Assembly (NCBI GenBank): GCA_963837365.1
Contig: CAWIMW010000003.1
Span: forward strand, 62,001-126,000
Length of the DNA: 64,000 nucleotides
Reading direction: 5' to 3'
Source of the DNA: CAWBXL01 sp963837365
Lineage (GTDB): Bacteria; Acidobacteriota; Terriglobia; Terriglobales; Acidobacteriaceae
The notes beneath the pieces are model-generated. The model was not told where the DNA came from, made no database searches, and saw nothing but the letters and a program-made list of their open reading frames with translations. Made by a program: the position numbers and the translations under genes. Each line of letters begins with the position of its first letter. The first letter of the stretch is position 1. Below are positions 25,464 to 34,501 of this stretch, in pieces.

Positions 25464-27097
25464 AAAATCCGGCAATCCGCCACTGGGATGACGAGACCCG
25501 TCTTGTAGCAGGTCTGGCTGCGTTTGCCTCCCTCATCGCGTTCCTGATTTATTTCGGGCGCGGCCAGATACTTCTCTACGGCGACGCCGTTGCCCACATC
25601 AATATCGCCCGCCGCGTATTTGATTCCCGGACTCCGGGCCTGCTACAGCTGGGCACGGTCTGGCTGCCGCTGCCCCACATCCTGATGATGCCCTTCATCA
25701 TGTTGGATTCTGCCTGGAGCAGCGGGGTCGGCGGCTCGCTTCCTTCACTGGTTTGTTACGTATTCAGCGTAGTGGGTATGTTCCGCCTGGTTCGCGGAGC
25801 TTTGAGTGTTCAATCTTTGCCCAAAACGAACGAGCGGATTGCCGCCTGGGTTGCGGTGGTGATCTTTGCGGCAAACCCGAACTTGCTGTATCTCCAAACC
25901 ACTGCACTGACGGAGCCGGTCTATTTGGCGTTCTTTGTGTGGGCAGTGGCGTATTTCGTTGAATTTATGCAGACGGGAAATGCGGATTCGCAAAACTGGA
26001 GAATCCTGATCAAGTGCGGATTGTGCCTTGCCGCCGCCTGCATGAGTCGCTATGACGGATGGTTCCTGGCTGCCGCAATGTGCGCTGTGGCAGTTCTGCT
26101 TACGTGGAAGTGGATTGGACTCCGCGGTATGCTGCGTCACTCCGGCCTGCGCACATTTGTGTTGATTGCCGCCGCCGCACCGGTTTTTTGGTTAGCTTAC
26201 AACGCTATCGTTTACCGGAATCCGCTCGAATTCGCCAATGGTCCATACTCGGCCAAGGCCATCGAGCAGCGTACTGCAACGCAGGGCGCGCCACCTCACC
26301 CCGGCGCGGACAATCTGCACGTGGCGGCCAGTTTCTTTCTGAAGGCAGGGGAACTCAACCTTGTGTTGAGCAACTGGCATCGCCTATGGCTGGCACTGGC
26401 ATTGGTGGGGACGGTTACGGTGTTGCTGTTCGACCGCCGCCTCTGGCCGGTGCTCTTTCTGGGGGCTCCATTGCCGTTCTATACGCTTTCCATCGCGCAC
26501 GGCGGAGTGCCTATTTTTCTGCCTCCCTGGTGGCCGCATTCCTACTACAACGTCCGCTACGGAATTGAACTGCTGCCGGTCTTTGCGGTGTTTGTGGCAT
26601 TGGTCGTGTTTTGGGGGATGGAATTCTTTCGCGGCGCAACCTCACGAGGGGTTGCCTTAACCAGTGTGAGTATTTTGACCGTAGCCAGTTACGCCAGCGC
26701 TTGGTATCAGCCGCCGGTTTCGTTTAGCGAAGGCCTGGTCAACTCGCGGACGCGAATCGCTCTGGAAACAGAACTCGCCAAGCAATTGCGAATGCTGCCA
26801 GCCCAGTCTTCAATTCTGATGTATTTGGGTGACCACGGAGGCGCACTGCAACGTGCCAGCATCCCCCTGCGGCGGACCATCTACGAAGGCAATCACCGCA
26901 CTTGGAAGCAACCGACCGATCCGGATGGCCTGTGGGAACGCGCCTTGGCGAATCCGCCGAAGTATGCCGATTACGTGGTTGCCATGGAGCACGATGCGGT
27001 GGACACCGGAGCGAACAAAGCAGGGCTGACGCCACTTGTGATCATCCATGTCGCCGGTCAGCCCCAGGCGACCATTTATACGACCCATCAGCCGTAA
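25460..27097 (+). CDS. GT-C type membrane glycosyltransferase-like protein
   Basis: A 545-residue polytopic protein with about ten to twelve membrane helices. It has a periplasmic first loop with an aspartate (LLYGDAVAHINIARRVFDS), typical of ArnT/PMT-like GT-C enzymes that use lipid-linked sugars. A soluble C-terminal region of about 120 residues ends the protein. Such enzymes glycosylate proteins, lipid A or polysaccharides on the outer face of the inner membrane; the acceptor is unknown. It overlaps the kinase stop by four bases, which ties it to the mtnP unit in transcription but not obviously in function. Confidence 0.75.
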   Translation: MKNPAIRHWDDETRLVAGLAAFASLIAFLIYFGRGQILLYGDAVAHINIARRVFDSRTPGLLQLGTVWLPLPHILMMPFIMLDSAWSSGVGGSLPSLVCYVFSVVGMFRLVRGALSVQSLPKTNERIAAWVAVVIFAANPNLLYLQTTALTEPVYLAFFVWAVAYFVEFMQTGNADSQNWRILIKCGLCLAAACMSRYDGWFLAAAMCAVAVLLTWKWIGLRGMLRHSGLRTFVLIAAAAPVFWLAYNAIVYRNPLEFANGPYSAKAIEQRTATQGAPPHPGADNLHVAASFFLKAGELNLVLSNWHRLWLALALVGTVTVLLFDRRLWPVLFLGAPLPFYTLSIAHGGVPIFLPPWWPHSYYNVRYGIELLPVFAVFVALVVFWGMEFFRGATSRGVALTSVSILTVASYASAWYQPPVSFSEGLVNSRTRIALETELAKQLRMLPAQSSILMYLGDHGGALQRASIPLRRTIYEGNHRTWKQPTDPDGLWERALANPPKYADYVVAMEHDAVDTGANKAGLTPLVIIHVAGQPQATIYTTHQP

Positions 27098-27171
27098 TCA
27101 TAGGGGTTACCGCATGCGGCTCCGTTACCCGGCACAGGTTTCTGCGGTGATAAACTCCTGAGCAGAATATC

Positions 27172-27657
27172 GTGCAAGCGCTAGGTCACAGCATCGAGTT
27201 CCTGCGGTCGGAAATGGGGACCATCCTCAGTTCCACGATCGTGCGGTTAATATTGGCCGCATTCCTCGGTGGACTGATTGGCCTGGAGCGGGAATTGCGT
27301 CACAAATCCGCCGGACTCCGGACCAACATGTTGATGTGCTTTGGTGCTGCCATGTTTACCGTCATGTCTGCCCAGCTGGCAGACAAGTTTGGTGGGGACC
27401 ATGTGCGCATCGCCTCCCAAATCATTCCCGGCATCGGCTTCATTGGAGCTGGAACCATCCTCCGTGAGCGCGGTTCCATCGTCGGACTTACTACGGCTGC
27501 GACAATCTTCGTCACCGCATCCATCGGCATGGCGGCAGGCGGCGGCCTTTATTTGACCGCTATATTCGCCACCGTCGTGGTACTGATTGCTCTGGCGGTA
27601 CTGGGTAGACTCGAAGACCGCTTCGAACGCCGACGTCAGCAATCCGCATCCCAATGA
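27172..27657 (+). CDS. MgtC/SapB family membrane protein
   Basis: A 161-residue protein with four or five membrane helices, starting at a GTG. The family signature is strong: LGGLIGLERELRHKSAGLRTNMLMCFGAAMF at about residues 25-55, followed by PGIGFIGAGTILRE and GLTTAATIFVTASIGMAAG. MgtC-type proteins are linked to magnesium limitation and to control of the F-type ATPase in pathogens; short environmental members like this lack the C-terminal soluble domain. The stop overlaps the dapF start by four bases, an unusual pairing that probably reflects only transcriptional coupling. Confidence 0.9.
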   Translation: MQALGHSIEFLRSEMGTILSSTIVRLILAAFLGGLIGLERELRHKSAGLRTNMLMCFGAAMFTVMSAQLADKFGGDHVRIASQIIPGIGFIGAGTILRERGSIVGLTTAATIFVTASIGMAAGGGLYLTAIFATVVVLIALAVLGRLEDRFERRRQQSASQ

Positions 27658-28448
27658 CAGCGCCTTCGACTATGGTTCCTTTTGTAAAAGCGCATGCCTG
27701 TGGCAATGATTTCCTGATCGTTGACGGGATGTATGCTCCCGCTGACTTGTCTGAGTTCAGCCGCCGCATCTGCGATCGGCACCAGGGTATAGGAGCCGAT
27801 GGCGTGGAGTGGTTGTTTCCAGACGCGGAAGCCGACATACGAGCGCGTTTGTTCAATGCGGATGGCTCGGAAGCGGAAATCTCGGGAAATGGCACGCGGT
27901 GTGTTGCAGCGCATATTTGCGCCGAGCAGAAGAAAGAGAAAGTTGTGATACGCACCGACGCCGGACTGAAGACTTGTGTGCTGACTTCGCACCGTGAATC
28001 GCGCTATGAATTTGAGACGGCCATGGGGGAACCCAAGGTGGGGGGTGAATCCTCCATACAGATTCCTTTCGGTGAAGTTCGCGGCGTTGCAGTTTCCATG
28101 GGGAATCCCCACTTCGTAGTTTTCGTGCCCGAATTTCCGCTCGACTGGCAGGCCAGAGGCGCACGAATCGGGCACTATCCAGACTTCAAGCAGGGGATGA
28201 ACGTTGAGTTCGTAACTGTTAAGGACAGGCAAAATATGGAAGTGCGGTTTTTTGAACGTGGGGTCGGTGAAACCCAGTCTTCCGGCACCGGCTCCTGTGC
28301 GTCCGCGGTTGCAGCAATTGCCACGAAAAGGGTTGATTCTCCGGTGAAGGTACATGCGCCTGGAGGAATGCAGAGTGTGCGGTGGGAGCACGAAGTGTTC
28401 TTGCGAGGCCCAGCGCAACTCATTTGTCGCGGAGAGTATTTTGTATAA
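27654..28448 (+). CDS. dapF: Diaminopimelate epimerase
   Basis: A 264-residue enzyme that converts LL- to meso-diaminopimelate for lysine and for peptidoglycan. The paired catalytic cysteines are present: C83 region in SGNGTRCVAAHI and the second in SSGTGSCASAVAAI at about 212-225. The opening FVKAHACGNDFLIVDG is also typical. The start overlaps the mgtC stop (ATGA). It is followed by ldcA and mpl, so the product is made and recycled from one transcript. Confidence 0.95.
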   Translation: MTAPSTMVPFVKAHACGNDFLIVDGMYAPADLSEFSRRICDRHQGIGADGVEWLFPDAEADIRARLFNADGSEAEISGNGTRCVAAHICAEQKKEKVVIRTDAGLKTCVLTSHRESRYEFETAMGEPKVGGESSIQIPFGEVRGVAVSMGNPHFVVFVPEFPLDWQARGARIGHYPDFKQGMNVEFVTVKDRQNMEVRFFERGVGETQSSGTGSCASAVAAIATKRVDSPVKVHAPGGMQSVRWEHEVFLRGPAQLICRGEYFV

Positions 28449-28454
28449 GACTTC

Positions 28455-29402
28455 ATGACAAAAGCGTCCAAACCTCGAATCAAGCCAGCGGCTCTACAGC
28501 CGGGCGACACAGTCGGGATCATTGCCCCCGCCAGCAACCTCAAGCCTGAATTGTTCGAAGCCGGATGCAAAGCTCTGCGCGATCTGGGATATAAGCCGTT
28601 CTACTTCGATTCCATCCTTGAACAAGACCTGTATTTTGCGGGCTCTGTGGAACGCCGGGTCCGGGAATTTGAGCAGATGTTTGCTCGCGAAGACGTCCAG
28701 GCAGTCATCTGCGCTCGTGGAGGTTACGGCGCAAACTATCTTCTACCCATGCTGGACATAAAAAAAATCGCTGCCATGCCGAAGATTCTCATTGGCTACA
28801 GTGACATCACCTGCTTACTTACATGGTTTGCGGATGCGGCTGGTTTGGTGACCTTCCACGGGCCAATGGTGGCCAAGGATTTTGCTGTAGCTGGAGGCGT
28901 TGATTTGGTTTCGTTGCAGGCGGTGCTGACAGGCCAATCCGAATGGACGATCGCTGGAAATGTTGAAGCGTTGGTGAAGGGAAACTCTGAGGGGATTTTG
29001 TATGGTGGATGCTTGTCTATTTTGGTGGCATCTCTAGGTACTCCTTATGAAATCCAGACTGAGGGCACAATCCTCTTCATGGAGGACGTATTCGCCAAAC
29101 CTTATCAGATTGATCGCATGCTGATACAGCTGAAGCTGGCGGGAAAGTTGTCCGGCGTAGCCGGTATAATTTTTGGCGAAATGCTGGACTGTTTGCAGAA
29201 TTCAGACCAAGGGTACAGGCTACAGGAAGTAATCTTGCGGGTTGTAGGGGACTTGGGTATTCCTGTTGCATACGGCCTGCGCTCTGGGCACGTTTCGCGG
29301 GGAAATGTCACTCTGCCGATCGGCGTGCGAGCCCGGCTCACAGTAGGTGACGAAGTGGAGTTGCAGATATTGGAATCGGCGACGGTTCCCAGGAAATCAT
29401 GA
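28455..29402 (+). CDS. ldcA: Murein LD-carboxypeptidase (S66 family)
   Basis: A 315-residue S66 serine peptidase. Marks are the opening PAALQPGDTVGIIAPAS, RGGYGANYLLPMLD, and the nucleophile in LIGYSDITCLLTWF at about residues 113-126; the catalytic Glu and His regions (FMEDV, SGHVSRGN) lie near the end. LdcA removes the terminal D-Ala from murein tetrapeptides in the cytosol, giving the tripeptide that Mpl reuses. Its position between dapF and mpl strongly supports that role. Microcin-resistance relatives (MccF) share the fold, but context favours LdcA. Confidence 0.9.
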   Translation: MTKASKPRIKPAALQPGDTVGIIAPASNLKPELFEAGCKALRDLGYKPFYFDSILEQDLYFAGSVERRVREFEQMFAREDVQAVICARGGYGANYLLPMLDIKKIAAMPKILIGYSDITCLLTWFADAAGLVTFHGPMVAKDFAVAGGVDLVSLQAVLTGQSEWTIAGNVEALVKGNSEGILYGGCLSILVASLGTPYEIQTEGTILFMEDVFAKPYQIDRMLIQLKLAGKLSGVAGIIFGEMLDCLQNSDQGYRLQEVILRVVGDLGIPVAYGLRSGHVSRGNVTLPIGVRARLTVGDEVELQILESATVPRKS

Positions 29403-30838
29403 AGACTAAGCACATTCATTTGATCGGAATCTGCGGGACGGCGATGGCATCGCTGGCCGGCATGTTGCAGCAGCGCGGATTCCGCGTGACCGGCTCGGAT
29501 GCAGCGGCCTATCCGCCGATGTCCGACTTTCTGGCGTCTTTGGGAATTCCCGTCTCGCAGCCATTTTCGGAGAAGAACTTAGAACCACGTCCTGATCTGG
29601 TCGTAGTCGGGAATGCGATGTCACGCGGCAATGTAGAACTTGAGCAGGTACTGGATCAGCGGATCCCATTCTGCTCCATGCCGCAGATTCTGCACGACGA
29701 GTTCCTGCGCGGCAAGGAAGTGCTGGTGGTGGCCGGAACTCACGGCAAGACCACTACAACTTCCATGCTGGCATGGATTTTCCAAAGCGCAGGCCTCAAG
29801 CCGTCATTCTTGATTGGCGGCATTGCAGAGAACTTTGGCAGCAGTTTTCAGTTGGAGCAGGGAAGCCACTTCATTCTGGAAGGGGATGAATACGACACTG
29901 CTTTCTTCGACAAGGGGCCGAAGTTTCTCCATTATTTTCCTGACTCGGTGATCTTGACGTCGGTCGAATTCGACCACGCGGACATTTATAAAGACCTCGA
30001 CGCGGTCGAAACCTCATTCAAACGATTGGTGAACTTGGTCCCAAAGCGCGGGCGCATTATTGCCTTTGACACTGGAGACAGTGTGGAACGATGCATTGTT
30101 CGTGCATTTTGTCCCGTCGAACGCTACGGATCATCAAGCGGGGCATCTTGGCAGGTTGCGAACCTGTGTCTTGAACCGACTCGCACATCGTGGACTGTTC
30201 TCAAACAGGGAAAGCCATGGGCGGACTTCGAGTTTGCTTTGGCCGGCGAATACAACGTCTGGAATGCCACCGCCGCTGCCGCGATGGCCGCAAACTACGG
30301 TATCTCCAAGGATGCAATTGCCACTGCACTGAAGTCTTTCAACAGCGTGAAGCGCCGTCTGGAAGTGCGTGCACAGGTGAACGGGATCACGATTATCGAG
30401 GATTTCGCGCATCATCCCACTGCAATCTCAGGAACGCTGAAAGCTTTGCGCTCGCGTTATCCCGGGGCGCGTTTGTGGGCGGTCCTGGAGCCGCGGTCCA
30501 ATACTCTGCGCCGCAATATTTTGCAGAACGATCTGGCCAAAAGCCTGGCACTGGCCGACGAAGCTGTGGTTACGGCAGTATTTCGTTCGGATGTTATCCC
30601 TGAAGCCGAGCGCATGGATGTCTCCGCGCTGGTGGCGCAGATTCAAAAAGCCGGACGGGGAGCGCGAGTGGTTGCCGACGTTGATTCCATTGTGCAATCG
30701 GTTGCGCCGGAAATGCGCAGCGGCGATGTGGTCGCCATTCTCTCCAACGGCGGTTTCGGCGGCATTTACGAAAAGCTGCCGCAAAGGCTGAAGTCCTTGT
30801 CTGAAGGCCATTCTAAAGAGGCTTCGGCCCAGGCGTGA
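29399..30838 (+). CDS. mpl: UDP-N-acetylmuramate:L-Ala-gamma-D-Glu-meso-DAP ligase
   Basis: A 479-residue Mur ligase. The N-terminal IHLIGICGTAMASLAGMLQQ with CGTAM is typical of Mpl as opposed to MurC. The ATP loop is VVAGTHGKTTTTSMLAW at about residues 112-128, followed by LEGDEYDTAFFDKGPKFLHY, another Mpl signature, and FAHHPTAISGTLKALR. Mpl attaches recycled tripeptide to UDP-MurNAc. The start overlaps the ldcA stop by four bases, so substrate-producing and substrate-using enzymes are translationally linked. Confidence 0.94.
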   Translation: MKTKHIHLIGICGTAMASLAGMLQQRGFRVTGSDAAAYPPMSDFLASLGIPVSQPFSEKNLEPRPDLVVVGNAMSRGNVELEQVLDQRIPFCSMPQILHDEFLRGKEVLVVAGTHGKTTTTSMLAWIFQSAGLKPSFLIGGIAENFGSSFQLEQGSHFILEGDEYDTAFFDKGPKFLHYFPDSVILTSVEFDHADIYKDLDAVETSFKRLVNLVPKRGRIIAFDTGDSVERCIVRAFCPVERYGSSSGASWQVANLCLEPTRTSWTVLKQGKPWADFEFALAGEYNVWNATAAAAMAANYGISKDAIATALKSFNSVKRRLEVRAQVNGITIIEDFAHHPTAISGTLKALRSRYPGARLWAVLEPRSNTLRRNILQNDLAKSLALADEAVVTAVFRSDVIPEAERMDVSALVAQIQKAGRGARVVADVDSIVQSVAPEMRSGDVVAILSNGGFGGIYEKLPQRLKSLSEGHSKEASAQA

Positions 30839-32658
30839 ACGCTTCCTGGAACAAAACGAGGGCCACGTGCATTCTGCGGGTCTTTCTTGTCTGCGCTGTC
30901 TTTACAACCCGGGCGGCGGGACAGAACCCTCCCACCAAATACACAGTTTCAATCGCTGCGCCTGCGGCACACCTGGTTCACGTAAAAATCGAATTGCCGC
31001 CGGGCGCGGACGAACGGGACCTCCAGCTCCCAGTTTGGGATTCACTTTATCAAGTCCGCGATTTCTCCCAATACGTCAATGGGGTACGCGCGAGAACTTC
31101 GTATGGACAGCATGCGCCCGTTCGTCAGTTAGAAAAAAGTTTGTGGCGCGTCACTGGTGCGGCGAAAGGCGCGGAAGTAGAGTACGAAATTCTCGCCAAC
31201 CTTCCCGGCCCCTATGGCGCAGAGCTCAATGAGAGTCATGCCTTCTTCAATCTGGCCCAGATATTGATGTATCCCGTGGAGGCGCGTTCCCGTCCAATCG
31301 AGTTGAGATTCAGCGACGTTCCTGAGCAATGGCGCATCGCAACTGCCTTGGAGATCTCATCCGGCGTGGTGTTAGCTCCCAACTATGATCGCTTGGTTGA
31401 TTCCCCAGTTGAAATCGGCGAGTTTAAGGAATCTGACTTCGATCAGGGCGGTGCTCACTATCGGGTGGTCGTGGATGCACAGTCCACCGACTATGACATG
31501 GAAAAAGTACTCTCCACGGTACGGCCGATTGTAGCCTCAGAAACTGCATGGATGAATGATCACCAATTTCAAACGTTCCTGTTTATCTATCACTTTCCCC
31601 GCCGGCCAGGTGGTGGAGGAATGGAGCATGCTTTCTCCACAGCCATCGAAGTGAATGCCCAAACATTGCAGGATGATCCGCTGTCGCTGGCCGATGTTAC
31701 CGCACATGAATTTTTCCACCTGTGGAATGTGAAGCGAATCCGTCCGCAGTCGCTGGAGCCGCGCGACTTCACCCAGGAGAATTACACGCCATCCCTGTGG
31801 TTCTGCGAGGGATTTACCAACACGGTGGGGGAATATAGCTTGCTGGGGGCCGGGCTCATCCGCGAGCCGCAATTCCTCTCCCACTTCGCGGCAGCGATTG
31901 GCGAATACGAACGCCGTCCCGCTCACCTGATTCAATCCGCGGAGGAGGCGAGTGTTAATGCGTGGCTGGAAAAATATGCCTACTACCGCACACCCGAGCG
32001 CAGCATTTCTTACTACAACAAGGGCGAATTGGTTGGTGTTTTACTCGATTTGAGCGTGCGCGAATCAAGCCATGGGACAGCCTCGTTACGCGAAGTGTTT
32101 CAGTGGATGAACGCTAATGATGCGCGGAAAGGGCGTTTCTTTGCTGATTCCGAGGGCGTGCGAGAGGCCGTCGAAGCAGTGGCGCACAGCGACTTTAGGG
32201 ACTTCTTCCGAGACTATGTGGCTGGCACAAAGCCAATTCCTTGGGATGATTTTTTTGCCACCGTCGGTCTACACCTGGAGCGTAAACAGATCGAGGTTGC
32301 CGATCTCGGGTTTGTTGTGGTGCGTAACTTCGATATGCCTCCCATCGTCGTGTCGGTGAAACCCGGCAGCGCCGCGGAAAAAGCTGGTCTCACCCCCGGC
32401 GATTCCGTGGTGGAGATTGACGGCCACGCGCCTCCCCGAGACATTGATGCCCGGCTGGCGCGCTTCCGTCCGGGTGATATGCTGCGTTTACAAATCAAAA
32501 ACGCACTCGGCAAGCGGGACTTGCAGTGGAAGGTGGGCGCCATCTATGAGTTGCATTTCGAGCTGAACGACATGGACAACATTACTCCACAGCAAAAAGC
32601 CCGCCGCGCGGCATGGCTTAAGGGAGAATCCGAAACGGCGGGAGCAGGCCGACCTTGA
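30835..32658 (+). CDS. M61 family metallopeptidase with C-terminal PDZ domain
   Basis: A 607-residue exported protein with a signal peptide in the first 27 residues. The gluzincin site is complete: VTAHEFFHLWNVKRIRP at about residues 289-305 (HExxH) and, further on, LWFCEGFTNTVGEY with the third ligand Glu. A PDZ domain covers about residues 495-580 (GSAAEKAGLTPGDSVVEIDG). The M61 family contains glycyl aminopeptidases and predicted periplasmic proteases. It starts at a GTG overlapping the mpl stop (GTGA). Its place between mpl and plsC suggests an envelope role. Confidence 0.9.
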   Translation: MNASWNKTRATCILRVFLVCAVFTTRAAGQNPPTKYTVSIAAPAAHLVHVKIELPPGADERDLQLPVWDSLYQVRDFSQYVNGVRARTSYGQHAPVRQLEKSLWRVTGAAKGAEVEYEILANLPGPYGAELNESHAFFNLAQILMYPVEARSRPIELRFSDVPEQWRIATALEISSGVVLAPNYDRLVDSPVEIGEFKESDFDQGGAHYRVVVDAQSTDYDMEKVLSTVRPIVASETAWMNDHQFQTFLFIYHFPRRPGGGGMEHAFSTAIEVNAQTLQDDPLSLADVTAHEFFHLWNVKRIRPQSLEPRDFTQENYTPSLWFCEGFTNTVGEYSLLGAGLIREPQFLSHFAAAIGEYERRPAHLIQSAEEASVNAWLEKYAYYRTPERSISYYNKGELVGVLLDLSVRESSHGTASLREVFQWMNANDARKGRFFADSEGVREAVEAVAHSDFRDFFRDYVAGTKPIPWDDFFATVGLHLERKQIEVADLGFVVVRNFDMPPIVVSVKPGSAAEKAGLTPGDSVVEIDGHAPPRDIDARLARFRPGDMLRLQIKNALGKRDLQWKVGAIYELHFELNDMDNITPQQKARRAAWLKGESETAGAGRP

Positions 32659-33320
32659 TCCGTACTCTCGTCATGCTCGGTTTCTGGCTGCTGATGCTGA
32701 TTCCAGTTGCCCTGTTTTGTTTTCCCTGGACCTTCCTTGCGGGAAACATCAACATGCTCTACCGGGTTGGCATGTGGGCGGCAATCACCGGGGTGCGTCT
32801 GACCGGGATCCGTATTCAAACCGTAGGTCTCGAAAAGCTGGACATCTCGCGTACCTACATCTTCATGTCCAATCACGTATCGAACCTCGATCCGCCGCTC
32901 ATGTTGCCCCTCATCCCCCGGCGTACGTCGGTCATGGCAAAGAAGGAGCTGTTTGATATTCCCATTCTTGGCAAAACCCTGCGCATGGGAGGGCTGGTTC
33001 CTGTAGATCGCAAGAACCGTGACGCAGGGATTACAGCCGTGCGAGCAGCCGCCGAAATCATTCGACAAGGCATCAACATGACCATCTATGTTGAGGGCGG
33101 CCGCTCCTTCGATGGCAAGCTGATTCCCTTCAAGAAGGGTCCATTCTATCTAGCTGTTGAATGCAATGTGCCGGTTGTGCCAGTGACGGTTGTTGGCACT
33201 CGGCATGCGATGCCCAAGGGACGTTTTGCGGTCACGCCTGCTGATGTGAGAGTGATCTTCCACGAGCCAATCGAGCCGGAGGATTTTGGTGACCGAGAAA
33301 TGTTGAAAGTAACAAGGTGA
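32655..33320 (+). CDS. plsC: Lysophospholipid acyltransferase (PlsC-like)
   Basis: A 221-residue membrane-associated acyltransferase. The HX4D motif is in FMSNHVSNLDPPLMLPL at about residues 71-87. The substrate motif appears as YVEGGRSFDGKLIPFKKG, an atypical version of the usual FPEGTRS, and then VPVVPVTVVGTRHAMPKG. An N-terminal membrane helix covers residues 5-28. It acylates lysophosphatidic acid or a related lipid. The start is a TTG overlapping the M61 stop, ending a chain of overlapping genes that began at mgtC. The C-terminus is short but complete for the fold. Confidence 0.87.
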   Translation: MIRTLVMLGFWLLMLIPVALFCFPWTFLAGNINMLYRVGMWAAITGVRLTGIRIQTVGLEKLDISRTYIFMSNHVSNLDPPLMLPLIPRRTSVMAKKELFDIPILGKTLRMGGLVPVDRKNRDAGITAVRAAAEIIRQGINMTIYVEGGRSFDGKLIPFKKGPFYLAVECNVPVVPVTVVGTRHAMPKGRFAVTPADVRVIFHEPIEPEDFGDREMLKVTR

Positions 33321-33434
33321 CGGGAAGTGATCAACTCAGGGCTGCCGGAAGAGTATCAATCCCCGGAGCAAGCGACTGTTGCTCACTAGATCTTTGCATA
33401 GAAAGTTCCCTGCGTCCGCCGCACCCTCTGTGGT

Positions 33435-34438
33435 TCAAGATTTTGTTTTGGCCCGCAAATCACGGACTATCTCTGGCAATTTGGGAAAGGCAGCCGTGCA
33501 GCGCAACCATAGTTTGTGATCAAAAGCCGGTGACCCACTGACCATAGACCCCGCGGGGATATCACCGTGAGTGCCGCTCTGGGCTGTAATGATCACTCCA
33601 TCGCCCACTTTGCAGTGTCCCGCCACTCCAGCCTGACCGGCCAGGATTGCGTTCTTCCCAATCTCAGTCGATCCAGCAAGCCCGACTTGAGCACAGAGCA
33701 AAGTATCGTCTCCGACCTTCGAGCCGTGTCCGACCTGTACTAAATTGTCGATCTTCACACCGTTGCCAATACGGGTCTCGCCCACACTCGCCCGATCGAT
33801 ACAGGAATTCGCTTGAACTTCTACATTGTCCCCAATAATCGTTGGCCCCGACTGGACAATCTTGTACCAGTGTCCGGCATCATCTTTAGCAAATCCAAAT
33901 CCATCTGAGCCCACGACCACACCATTTTGCAGGACGACGTTATCTCCCAATTGGCAATATTCGCGCACCATGGAATGCGCATGGGCAAAAAAGTTATTTC
34001 CAATCTTTGCGCCCGGGATAGATGACCACATGAGCCAGAAGGACTAGCGTTGTTACCAATCTGGACGCCCCGGTCGATAACCACATAAGGCCCAACATGC
34101 GCTTTAGCGCCAATCCTTGCGGAGGGATGCACCACCGCCGTCGAATGAACTCCCGGCGCATATTGCGGCGGTTGGTAGAAAAGCTCAATGGCCCGGGCAA
34201 ACGCGAGGTAAGCGTTCTTACTACGCAGCGTCGCGGTTGCAATCCCTGGAAAGCTTTCGTCAACGATCACGGCTGAAGCATTCGTGGTCTTAGCGACAGC
34301 CGCATATTTCGGGTTGGCCACAAATGTCACCTGACCTGGACCAGCTTCTTCAATCCCTGCGACCCCGGTGATTTCGGAATCGGGCGAGCCATTTTCAAGA
34401 CGGACATCCAGTGCGGACACGAGTTGCGACAGTTTCAT
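33435..34438 (-). pseudogene. lpxD: UDP-3-O-acylglucosamine N-acyltransferase LpxD, frameshifted
   Basis: Two minus-strand frames together give one LpxD. The first holds the N-terminal uridine-binding domain (GVAGIEEAGPGQVTFVANPKY) and the first hexapeptide repeats up to DRGVQIGNN. The second holds the rest of the left-handed beta-helix (GVVVGSDGFGFAKDDAGHW, NSCIDRASVGETRIGNGVKID, GQAGVAGHCKVGD). A short stretch in the third frame between them reads LLAHVVIYPG, which fits the repeat. So the best model is two single-base insertions, near 34045 and in the CCC run near 34015. LpxD adds the second acyl chain in lipid A synthesis. Decay or sequencing error are both possible. Confidence 0.8.
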
Positions 34439-34501
34439 AAGGGACACTCTCGTTTAGGACACCAGACGTGATTGTAACGGAGCGAGTGGGCGGAACAGAG
34501 T

